In this document: piece by piece, positions 27,564 through 34,595 of the stretch
How the letters are laid out: the number at the start of each line of letters is the position of its first letter
Position numbering within the stretch: the first letter of the stretch is position 1
From: Sphingobacteriales bacterium
Lineage (GTDB): Bacteria > Bacteroidota > Bacteroidia > Chitinophagales > UBA2359
Direction: 5' to 3'
Assembly: GCA_016718845.1 (NCBI GenBank)
Contig: JADKCK010000057.1
Span: 1-35,612, forward strand
DNA: 35,612 bases
The notes under the pieces: generated by a model
What the model was told of the DNA's origin: nothing
What the model saw: only the letters and a program-made list of their open reading frames with translations
Databases searched by the model: none
Translations under genes and position numbers: made by a program

Positions 27564-28235
27564 CTATTTCATCAACCCTAACAAATGCAAAGTTGCATAA
27601 TCTACTTGGTTATTAGCTGCCAACGAGCGATTTTGTTTGAAAGCATTTAGCGCTGCTTGTGTTTTTGTGCCCCAAACGTTGTCAATTTTACCTTTGTAGT
27701 AGCCTTCTTTTTGCAGCGCGGTTTGCACTTCTGATACATTAAATGAAATAGGAGCTAAACAAGCGGTTTCTATCTCTACCCAACTACTTAAACCACCCAG
27801 TCGTACCATTTTTTTAGAACTTTCTGTTCCATACTCCGCAGGCACTGCAATTTCGGTTACTTTGTTGCCGTATTTATCGGTGTACGATTTGATGGTGTCT
27901 TGTTTAGTGTTTTGCGCGTGCAACTCAATAGGCAAACCCGCCATAGATAAGCCAATGATAGTAACAGCGGCGGCACGTTTTATTAAGGGTGATAAATGCC
28001 AAGCTACATCAACATCAAAACCTTTGTTTAGTTGGTCTTGGGTAAATCTGCCACAAGTAAACTGGTGGTTTGCGGGTTGTTGCCAGAAAGCAATTACTTG
28101 GTCGGTGGTCATTGCCGAAAAATCCACAACTTGTTTGTTGCACGATAGGCAAAAGCCGCCTAAGTCGTTTTGTTGCATATTGTCCCATGCGGCTTCGCAG
28201 GGGTTGGTAATTTGGAAACGAAGGTTTGTGTTCAT
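27564..28235 (-). CDS. zinc-ribbon-like N-terminus, membrane segment and peptidoglycan-binding-type domain
   Basis: 223 residues. The N-terminus NPCEAAWDNMQQNDLGGFCLSCNKQVVDFS ... CGRF is a Cys-rich block found at the start of many Bacteroidota membrane proteins and may bind a metal. A hydrophobic segment (AAAVTIIGLSMAGLPIELHAQ, about 90-110) would anchor or export the rest. The C-terminal ~60 residues (SEVQTALQKEGYYKGKIDNVWGTKTQAALNAFKQNRSLA) fit the PG_binding_1 fold, which contacts cell-wall peptidoglycan. It is the second gene of a likely two-gene operon: its paralogue ends 34 bp upstream. Its stop codon abuts the 21-bp array. Actual function unknown. Confidence 0.7.
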   Translation of the reverse strand: MNTNLRFQITNPCEAAWDNMQQNDLGGFCLSCNKQVVDFSAMTTDQVIAFWQQPANHQFTCGRFTQDQLNKGFDVDVAWHLSPLIKRAAAVTIIGLSMAGLPIELHAQNTKQDTIKSYTDKYGNKVTEIAVPAEYGTESSKKMVRLGGLSSWVEIETACLAPISFNVSEVQTALQKEGYYKGKIDNVWGTKTQAALNAFKQNRSLAANNQVDYATLHLLGLMK

Positions 28236-28269
28236 GTTTGTTTATTTTTTGGGGTGATGAATGTTATTA

Positions 28270-28689
28270 TTACCATACCAAACCTAATAGTTTTAGGGTG
28301 GGCGAGTCTAAGGTTGAATCAAAAGGCAATCCATTATCTTTTCTAAATTTGGCAATTGCTAGGTTAGTTTCTCCGTTTAAGTCGTTTGTTATTTCACCTT
28401 TATAATAGCCTTTGTGCTTCAACATTGTTTGCACTATACTAATCGTATACTCTGACCTTGTAGGGCAGGCTTGTTCTACTTCAACCCAATCTGTAAAACC
28501 TCCTCCTGCAAAAACTTTGACTACACTATCAACATTTTTCCATTCCATAGGCACTGCTATTTCGGTTACTTTGTTGCCATACTTATCGGTATACGATTTG
28601 AGGGTGTCTTGTTGGGTGTTTTGTGCCAATAAAGTAACACAAGGCAAAGCAAGTGATAAAATTAGCAGTAAGGTTTTTGTTGTGTTCAT
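28270..28689 (-). CDS. small secreted peptidoglycan-binding-type protein, paralogue of the next gene
   Basis: 140 residues. The start at 28689 (MNTTKTLLLILSLALPCVTLLAQ) is chosen because it gives a clean signal peptide; an upstream in-frame ATG at 28734 would add a charged tail before it. After the signal, QNTQQDTLKSYTDKYGNKVTEIAVP is nearly identical to the downstream gene, and the C-terminus (SIVQTMLKHKGYYKGEITNDLNGETNLAIAKFRKDNGLPF) has the same PG-binding-like pattern. Twelve bases before the ATG the minus strand carries ATCATCGCCCAAAA, and the downstream paralogue has a variant in the same place. Probably periplasmic or wall-associated. Confidence 0.75.
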   Translation of the reverse strand: MNTTKTLLLILSLALPCVTLLAQNTQQDTLKSYTDKYGNKVTEIAVPMEWKNVDSVVKVFAGGGFTDWVEVEQACPTRSEYTISIVQTMLKHKGYYKGEITNDLNGETNLAIAKFRKDNGLPFDSTLDSPTLKLLGLVW

Positions 28690-28875
28690 GTTTGTTTGTT
28701 TTTTTGGGCGATGATGGGTTAGTAATTGAGTCAAAATACTTGTTTAATCTAAACAATAAAACCCGTTTTAGTGTTTAATAATTAAGTAGATGCTTATCGG
28801 TCATGCAAATATAGTGTGTTTTTTGTTAGGCTATACTATTTTCTTTTACCAAATTTACTTTTAATTTTTTGTAAC

Positions 28876-29613
28876 ATGGACAAACGTACTTTTTTAAAAA
28901 CGGCTGGTTTATTAACCCTAAGCGGTTTAGTTAGTTCTAATGCGGGTTTGGCTAATACTTTACTTAGCAACGCCCCTACCCTACCCCAATCAACGCCCGA
29001 AACAACAGCAGCAGGTAGTTTTACTTTGCCTGCGCTTGGTTTTGCCACCGATGCCTTAGAGCCACATTTTGATAAGGCTACCATGGAACTACATCACGGC
29101 AAACACCACGCTGCCTACATCAAAAACCTAAACGAAGCCGTAAGTGGTACGCCTTTCGAGGGTTTAAGTATCGAGGATATACTGAAAAAAGTAACCGCCA
29201 AAGATGCTAAAATACGCAACAATGGCGGTGGGCATTATAACCACAGTTTGTTTTGGCAGAGTTTGGCACCCGCAACAGGTCAGATGCCTACGGGTAAGTT
29301 GTTAGCGGCTATCAATGCCAAATTTGGCTCGATGGAGCAATTTAAAGAGGCTTTTAATACGGCAGCAAAAGGCGTATTTGGCAGCGGCTGGGTGTGGCTA
29401 TTAACTAACAACAAAGGCGATATGTGGATACAAACTACCCCAAACCAAGATAACCCATTGATGAAACGATTGGTAAAACGCACAGGCAAACCCTTGCTTA
29501 TGCTCGATGTGTGGGAACATGCCTACTACCTAAAATACCAAAACAAACGCGCCGATTACATAGATGCTTTCTGGAAAGTAATTAACTGGCAAGAAATAGC
29601 TAAACGGATGTAG
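28876..29613 (+). CDS. exported Fe/Mn superoxide dismutase
   Basis: 245 residues. It converts superoxide to oxygen and hydrogen peroxide. The ATG at 28876 is chosen because the preceding 20 in-frame codons are AT-rich spacer and because MDKRTFLKTAGLLTLSGL looks like an export signal: K-R-T-F-L-K is close to a twin-arginine motif but has Lys-Arg. A Thr/Pro-rich linker leads to the catalytic domain, LPALGFATDALEPHFDKATMELHHGKHHAAYI, with the first metal His at about 73. GGGHYNHSLFW gives the second His and DVWEHAYYL the Asp and third His. GGGHYNH and FGSGW favour the Mn or cambialistic type. Bacterial SODs are often cytoplasmic; the leader suggests a periplasmic or lipid-anchored enzyme. Confidence 0.92.
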   Translation: MDKRTFLKTAGLLTLSGLVSSNAGLANTLLSNAPTLPQSTPETTAAGSFTLPALGFATDALEPHFDKATMELHHGKHHAAYIKNLNEAVSGTPFEGLSIEDILKKVTAKDAKIRNNGGGHYNHSLFWQSLAPATGQMPTGKLLAAINAKFGSMEQFKEAFNTAAKGVFGSGWVWLLTNNKGDMWIQTTPNQDNPLMKRLVKRTGKPLLMLDVWEHAYYLKYQNKRADYIDAFWKVINWQEIAKRM

Positions 29614-29811
29614 CTTTTGGCTATCAGCTTTTGGCTGCTGGCTGTCGGCTTTCGGTGCTACCTGCTATCAATCCCAAACATTTATCGCCCAAAAGAAAAT
29701 AAGAAAGTGCGTTAGGTAACAAGCCCAACACAAGCCCACTTTTTTACACTCAGGCCAGGGGGGGGGGGCGTAGCGGACAGCCCGCACCCAAAAGCTAGCA
29801 GCCAAAAAGCT
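29611..29811. terminator. inverted-repeat spacer between convergent genes, with a G11 tract
   Basis: AGCTTTTGGCTGCTGGCT (29626-29643) and AGCTAGCAGCC-AAAAAGCT (29793-29811) form an imperfect long-range inverted repeat between the convergent SOD and CitE-like genes, suggesting a shared transcription stop. A run of eleven G lies at 29758-29768, and an ATCGCCCAAAA motif at 29684-29694. Confidence 0.45.
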
Positions 29812-31237
29812 ATTTCTTTCTGTTCTCTAATATCCATTTAAACGAGCGGCTGCGTATTTCTTCGAGGCTTAGTCCGGTTTGCAGTACATCGGCTTCGGTG
29901 ATGGCTCCGCTGTTTAGGGCTCGCAAAAAGTAGTTGAGTAAGCCTTGTCCGGTGGCAGCATCGTCAAATACATCGCCGATAAGTGTTGCTCGGGCGGCTT
30001 TATCTACAAAAGTTTTTAATCGCTCAACGGCATCGTCGTAGCTTTCTAAGAAAAAGGCAAACACGGCGGCATAACGCATAGGCAATTGTGCGGGGTTTAA
30101 ATCCCAACCTTGGTAGTAACCGTTCCAAAGCGAGTGGCGGATATGGTCGTAGCCTTTTTTCCAGGCATTGTGTACTGTGTCGCGGTTTTCGCGCAGTTGC
30201 AGGTAAGTTAGGTTATCGCCTCGGTGTGGTCCAATGGGCATGGTGTTTGTGGCTCCGTCGGACAGCCAAATGCCTGTATGTGCCAATGCTACTTTGGTAA
30301 TATGGTGAGCGAAATCGCAAACAGGGTGGTTCATTTCTTGGTATTTAGCTGTAATGCCACACGATGCGGTATAATCGTAGGTGCCAAAATGGGTAGCTAT
30401 ACAGCGGTTTTTGGCAGCTTTGATAAAGGCAAACAGCGGTACTCGCCCTTCGTAATCCATAATAGATTGGGTAGTTTCGACCATCATTTCCATTTTTAGC
30501 GCCCCATTGGGTAGTTTTAGAGCTTCTTCGAGTGCTTCGAAACAAGCTACTAAGGTACTAACTTGCTCGGGTATGGTTACTTTGGGCAGCATCACCACAA
30601 AATTATTGGGTAGTTTGCCTTTTGTTGCCTTAACAAGGGTAGAGATAAAGATGTCGAGTGTTCGCAAGCCACGTTCTTTCATTTCTTCGGTAAAAGGCTT
30701 AATGCGTATGCCGATAAATGGAGGCAAGGTGTTGTTTTGCATACCTTTGGCTAACTCGTGGGCGGCGCTTAGGGCTGTTTCGTCTTCTTCGGCATTGCTG
30801 CGGTTGCCGTATCCGTCTTCAAAATCTATTCTAAAATCTTCTACGGCTTCGGTTTGTAGTTTTTGTTTTACCTTGTGGTACACCTGATACGACAGATGAG
30901 CAGGGTGTTTTTTTTGTGCATCGGTGGTTAAAGCCTCGTATTGCTGCCTAATGGCATCGGGGCTTTGGTGTTTGGTGTTGAGTTGAGCCATGCCATTTAG
31001 CTGAAACACCTGCCCAAAGACTACAAAGTTTGGGGCATAAGTTTCAAATGTTTCGAGGGCTTTTTTGCCTAAGTTAATGGCTAAATCGTGTTTAAACAAA
31101 TTGGCTCCGCCGTATACGGTATGTACAGCTTGTCGGTTGGGTAGGTCGCCGGGATAACGCTGTTGAAACGCAAGATTGGCATGTTGTAACTGCTCGAATA
31201 GCTGTTGTTTTTTAGTGCTGGGAATAGACAGGTGCAT
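29810..31237 (-). CDS. HpcH/HpaI aldolase / citrate-lyase-beta superfamily protein (DUF6986-like)
   Basis: 475 residues. The pattern is that of a CitE/HpcH TIM barrel: FRIDFEDGYGNRSNAEED (acidic metal-site residues), IGIRIKPFTEE, FVVMLPKV, KMEMMVETTQSI and ATHFGTYDYTASCGI. It is longer than ordinary CitE and resembles the DUF6986 branch. Superfamily members make or break C-C bonds of acyl-CoA thioesters or 2-keto acids, using Mg and often glyoxylate or pyruvate. Its place 70 bp after the UraD-HIU hydrolase gene, same strand, suggests a role in urate breakdown, perhaps disposing of glyoxylate. That is inference; the substrate is not known from sequence. The ATG at 31237 gives a compact start with MHLS, as in its neighbour. 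Confidence 0.72.
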   Translation of the reverse strand: MHLSIPSTKKQQLFEQLQHANLAFQQRYPGDLPNRQAVHTVYGGANLFKHDLAINLGKKALETFETYAPNFVVFGQVFQLNGMAQLNTKHQSPDAIRQQYEALTTDAQKKHPAHLSYQVYHKVKQKLQTEAVEDFRIDFEDGYGNRSNAEEDETALSAAHELAKGMQNNTLPPFIGIRIKPFTEEMKERGLRTLDIFISTLVKATKGKLPNNFVVMLPKVTIPEQVSTLVACFEALEEALKLPNGALKMEMMVETTQSIMDYEGRVPLFAFIKAAKNRCIATHFGTYDYTASCGITAKYQEMNHPVCDFAHHITKVALAHTGIWLSDGATNTMPIGPHRGDNLTYLQLRENRDTVHNAWKKGYDHIRHSLWNGYYQGWDLNPAQLPMRYAAVFAFFLESYDDAVERLKTFVDKAARATLIGDVFDDAATGQGLLNYFLRALNSGAITEADVLQTGLSLEEIRSRSFKWILENRKK

Positions 31238-31307
31238 GTTTGCTAATTGTTGATTATTGATTATTAATTATGCGTTTCGAAATGGTGATTTGTTTACGAT
31301 GAGCTAT

Positions 31308-32192
31308 TTAGCTGCCTCGATAGGTGGAGTATCCGAAAGGGTTGATGAGCAAAGGTACGTGATAATGTTGGTTATCGAACACGGTAAATTGTATCTCTAC
31401 TTCGGGATAAAAGCCTGTTGTTTGGTTGGCTGCAAAATAGGCACCCGTATCGAACACCATTTTATACGCGCCTGCTGGCAATATGCGGTTGGGTGGTAAC
31501 AAATCGGCAATTCGTCCGTCGGGGTTGGTGATGCCTTGTGCTACGGTTGCCCAATTTATGGCAGATGTGTTGGCTAAGGTTTGTTTTTGTTGCAGTTTAA
31601 TAGTTACGTTAGTAGCAGGTTTGCCTATGGTGGTGTCGAGTATATGGGTGGTTATTTGGCTAACTTTTAGGCATTGCCAATTGGCATTGCTTAGTAGTTT
31701 TTTTAGGCGGATGATAGTAATTTTGTGTTGTTCGCCCATGGCAATAGCTAGTTCGTTGTTGTAGGTATTGTGTAGGCGGTCGGTTAGTAGGTGTAGCATT
31801 TCGTTGGCTGTTTTGCCTGTGGCACACACAATAAAAATAAAACCAAACTGCTGTTCGTAGGTTTGGTTGGCATGGGCTAAGGCTGCAATTACATCGTCGG
31901 GGGCTTGGGTTACGCTTGCCTGTTCGTTGCTGGCTAGGTGTTGGGTATTGGCAAACTTTGTTTTTAGGCTATCTATATCGCCAATTTTTGGGTGATGCGT
32001 AAATGCTTCGAGCCAATCGGTTTGGGTGCAATGATTGTACCAAATTTGCTCGGCTTGTGTGATAAGTGTTTGCTCGGATTTAAAAGGGAAATGTTGCATT
32101 AGCTCATCTACCCATTGTAACGAGCCACAACAAGTATACAAATGTGCCGCCGCTGTTGCTTGGTCGAGTTGATTAAAAGAAGAAAGGTGCAT
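31308..32192 (-). CDS. uraD: bifunctional OHCU decarboxylase / 5-hydroxyisourate hydrolase (allantoin synthase-like fusion)
   Basis: 294 residues in two domains. Residues 1-165 are UraD: F-N-Q-L start, HHPKIGD with the catalytic His at about 67, SNEQA, and FGFIFIVCATGK. From about 175, SQITTHILDTTIGKPATNVTIKL is the transthyretin-like HIU hydrolase start; GRIADLLPP holds the active-site Arg, and the tail HYHVPLLINPFGYSTYRGS ends in the signature YRGS. The first domain decarboxylates OHCU to S-allantoin; the second hydrolyses 5-hydroxyisourate to OHCU, so together they finish what PuuD starts. The same order of domains occurs in plant allantoin synthase. Many bacteria have two separate genes. 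The gene is transcribed with the CitE-like gene downstream. Confidence 0.92.
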   Translation of the reverse strand: MHLSSFNQLDQATAAAHLYTCCGSLQWVDELMQHFPFKSEQTLITQAEQIWYNHCTQTDWLEAFTHHPKIGDIDSLKTKFANTQHLASNEQASVTQAPDDVIAALAHANQTYEQQFGFIFIVCATGKTANEMLHLLTDRLHNTYNNELAIAMGEQHKITIIRLKKLLSNANWQCLKVSQITTHILDTTIGKPATNVTIKLQQKQTLANTSAINWATVAQGITNPDGRIADLLPPNRILPAGAYKMVFDTGAYFAANQTTGFYPEVEIQFTVFDNQHYHVPLLINPFGYSTYRGS

Positions 32193-32374
32193 TTGTTGAT
32201 TATTGATTATGGATTATAAAAAACACCATTTTGATAGTATGTTTAAAAGGGCGTTTGATGAGGGGCTGCACTTGCTTTTCTAAGGGGGTGCCACCTACTT
32301 GTCGAGTTAGGGTGTGCTAATCATCACCCCCAAAAAAGACATTTACCGCGTCAAGCGGGGCTGGTGCAAACTTA

Positions 32375-32447
32375 TGTTACGGGCAAGAGGACACGGATTT
32401 TTAAAAGTGCTTTAATCTTGATTTAAAACCTAAATCTAAACAAAAAG
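32375..32447 (+). repeat. interspersed repeat part B
   Basis: An inverted match of 24382-24476, with an internal block of about 20 bp (AATCTGTAAAAATCCGCGTC-like) missing. It carries TGTTACGGGCAAGAGG at one end and CTAAATCTAAACAAAAAG at the other. Confidence 0.8.
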
Positions 32448-32452
32448 CATAA

Positions 32453-32843
32453 GTTACTCACGTTACACATGGGGTGTTACATAATTAAGTGGCAAGGGGC
32501 TTTGGGGGTAATTTGTTATTAGGTTGCTACTACATTCGGCTCGTTAAAAGTTTGTTACTTTTTTTCTTGACAAAAAAAGTAACCAAAAAAGTCAAGGCTG
32601 TATAGTAATTGGCTAAAATGGGCAACATTCCGCTAAAAGATATAAACTTGCACGCCAAACACTTTGTTTGTCGGTTTTATTTCTTGGTTCGGTGTGGCGT
32701 GCTTCAAACAATATATCTTTCTTAACGCTACATTTATGCCCATTTCTTAACGCCAATTCCTATAATGCCGGTCCCAAAGAAACAAAATAGGAAACTGGGC
32801 ATAAAAATGCAAAACACCTTGTTATTGGAATAGGCTGCGTAAC
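32453..32843. mobile_element. candidate non-coding foldback insertion (MITE-like)
   Basis: It lies between two halves of a repeat that are nearly joined at 24272-24476. It begins GTTAC and ends GTAAC. Inside are a GTTACTTTTTT / AAAAAAGTAAC hairpin (32554-32583) and a foldback (32616-32745). It has no coding frame. Boundaries are approximate, and the call rests on the inferred empty site. Confidence 0.4.
32616..32745. ncRNA. long imperfect foldback, possible structured RNA
   Basis: Three nested complementary arm pairs occur in order: AAATGGGCA (32616-32624) with TGCCCATTT (32737-32745), AAAGATATA (32636-32644) with TATATCTTT (32712-32720), and GCACGCCA (32650-32657) with TGGCGTGC (32695-32702). 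The arms are perfect and the unpaired stretches between them are of similar length. It may be part of a transposable repeat or an RNA; the sequence does not decide. Confidence 0.4.
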
Positions 32844-32867
32844 ATCACCAAATAAAATACATATTAA

Positions 32868-32932
32868 TCTGTATCTAATTTGTAAAATCTGTGTCCTAAA
32901 TAACGCTAAAATAGCGTAGCGTGTAACATCAA
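32868..32932 (+). repeat. interspersed repeat part C
   Basis: An inverted match of 24272-24342, including the AGCGTGTAACATCA end and the TAAAATCTGTGTCC phrase. It lies just downstream of the puuD stop codon. Confidence 0.8.
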
Positions 32933-32936
32933 ATGG

Positions 32937-34391
32937 TTAGTTAATATTTGCGCCTTGTTCTATCCAGCACCTTAGTATTTCGCGTTCGGGTTCGGTCATG
33001 TTGGTTTTATTGTTTTGGGGCATTGTTTTGGTAATAACTACGCGTTGCATAATTTTGTCGGATAATTTGGCAATATCGGCGGGGGTGTCGTATACTACGC
33101 CGTTGGGTGGTGCGGTTAAAGCGTCGTCGGTGGGTTTTGCCGAGTGGCAGGATACGCATCGTTTGTTTACAATTTCGGTAACTTGGGCAATAGATATGGT
33201 TGTTTTACACTCGCCGCCTTGCGTAGGGGCGGTTACAAAAGCCACACCCAACAGCACCATTATAGATACGGGTAATACCCACAACGATTGTTGGTGTTTT
33301 TCGCGCAGGTTAAGGTAGTGTTTTACGCCAGCAGTGCCAAGTGTTATGGCAGATAGTACTGCCCATTGATATTGGTTGCCAAAGGTGCTTGGGAAATGGT
33401 TGCTAATCATTACAAACAATACGGGCAATGTAAAATAGTTGTTGTGGATAGACCTAAACAGGGCGTTTTTGCCTAATTGCGGATTTAGGTAGTTGCCTTC
33501 TTTGGCAGCTTTTACCATAGCTTTTTGGGCGGGGATAATCACAAAAAACACATTAGCTGCCATTAGCGTGCCAATCATCGCCCCAAAATGAATGTAGGCA
33601 GCACGCCCGCTAAACACATGTGCATAAAAGTAGGCAAAGCCTACCAAGATGCAAAAACCTATTACAGCAAACAATAGGGTATTTTTTGCCAAGGGCGATT
33701 TACATAAACCATCGTAGAGCAACCATGCCCCCGCAAACGAGCCTATACCGATGGCAATAGCCGTAGTTGGAGCCATGTCGAGTACGTTGGTGTCTATCAA
33801 AAAGGCTTTGGCGTTAAAATAATACACCACCAACAGCAAACAAAAGCCCGACAGCCACGTAAAATAAGCCTCGTATTTAAACCAGTGTAGGTCTTTGGGT
33901 ATTTCTTTGGGGGCAACTTTGTATTTTTCGAGGTAGTAAAAGCCACCGCCATGTATTGCCCACAAGTTACCAGCTAGCTCGTCGCGAACATTGTTGGTGC
34001 GGTTTAGGGCGTTTTCTAAAAACACAAAATAAAACGATGCTCCAATCCAGGCAATGCCAAAGGTAATGTGCATTAGGCGCACCACAATGTTTAACCACTC
34101 CATTAAATGCCCTTGCCAAACGGTGCCATTGGTAGCCATGTACACAAAAAACAACAAACAACAAAATGTTAAACCAATAGCGGCATATACATAGCCATTG
34201 GTGTTACTTAGTTGTTGCTGCCATTGTTCGGCTTTGTTTAGTTCGTTGGGGGTGGTGCAGTTGTCTTTATTTTTGAGTTTTTCGAGGGCAGGTAGTAGGT
34301 AGGTTAAGCTAAAAAGCATGAGCAAAACCACAACAAAAAGCAAAATGGCGGCAATATTGAACATAAATAGACAATTAACAATGAAAAACAA
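32937..34391 (-). CDS. puuD: urate hydroxylase PuuD with C-terminal cytochrome c domain
   Basis: 484 residues with about nine hydrophobic segments. The PuuD core starts at WLNIVVRLMHITFGIAWIGASFYFVFLENAL and includes WAIHGGGFYYLEKY, HWFKYEAYFTWLSG, SGRAAYIHFGAMIGTLMAANVFFVIIPAQ and SIHNNYFTLPVLFVMISNH. A C-terminal periplasmic c-type cytochrome has the haem motif CVSCH, with TMPQNN supplying a likely Met ligand. PuuD oxidises urate to 5-hydroxyisourate without the peroxide-forming uricase. An extra N-terminal membrane segment makes it longer than typical PuuD (about 400). The start is ATG 34391 or ATG 34364; both fall after a possible -7 element. It heads the urate genes but is separated from them by a 744-bp repeat-rich gap. 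Confidence 0.93.
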   Translation of the reverse strand: MFFIVNCLFMFNIAAILLFVVVLLMLFSLTYLLPALEKLKNKDNCTTPNELNKAEQWQQQLSNTNGYVYAAIGLTFCCLLFFVYMATNGTVWQGHLMEWLNIVVRLMHITFGIAWIGASFYFVFLENALNRTNNVRDELAGNLWAIHGGGFYYLEKYKVAPKEIPKDLHWFKYEAYFTWLSGFCLLLVVYYFNAKAFLIDTNVLDMAPTTAIAIGIGSFAGAWLLYDGLCKSPLAKNTLLFAVIGFCILVGFAYFYAHVFSGRAAYIHFGAMIGTLMAANVFFVIIPAQKAMVKAAKEGNYLNPQLGKNALFRSIHNNYFTLPVLFVMISNHFPSTFGNQYQWAVLSAITLGTAGVKHYLNLREKHQQSLWVLPVSIMVLLGVAFVTAPTQGGECKTTISIAQVTEIVNKRCVSCHSAKPTDDALTAPPNGVVYDTPADIAKLSDKIMQRVVITKTMPQNNKTNMTEPEREILRCWIEQGANIN

Positions 34392-34416
34392 CCCATTAAT
34401 TGGTGTAAAAGGGGTG

Positions 34417-34424
34417 CAAAAGTA
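34417..34424 (-). promoter_or_regulatory. possible -7 element of puuD
   Basis: TACTTTTG on the minus strand, 26 bp before ATG 34391. No TTTG is found about 20 bp further upstream, so only half of the promoter is supported. Confidence 0.35.
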
Positions 34425-34538
34425 CGCATTTATACGCCATTTTTTATACTATAGGCGCTAAAACTTGTTGGATTTAACCCGACCCTATTGATAACTTAAA
34501 TTTCGTGGCATTAAACAAGTGTAATAACTTTGTAAAAT

Positions 34539-34583
34539 ACAAACACCGCATACCTTGTACTGGGTATGCGGTGTTTGTGTTTT
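34539..34583. terminator. terminator between the LRR gene and puuD
   Basis: A perfect 16-bp stem (34539-34554 with 34563-34578; core AACACCGCATACC) lies about 20 bp past the stop codon of the minus-strand LRR gene. The plus side has GTTTTTG and the minus side TATTTTAC, so termination of the LRR gene relies on a weaker T-run. A TTTTTGGGATGATGA motif overlaps its edge. Confidence 0.75.
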
Positions 34584-34595
34584 TGGGATGATGAT

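Noticed and set aside
32193..32936. Missing gene between puuD and the UraD-HIU hydrolase fusion
   Set aside because: No frame with coding character was found; the space is filled by repeats and the foldback.
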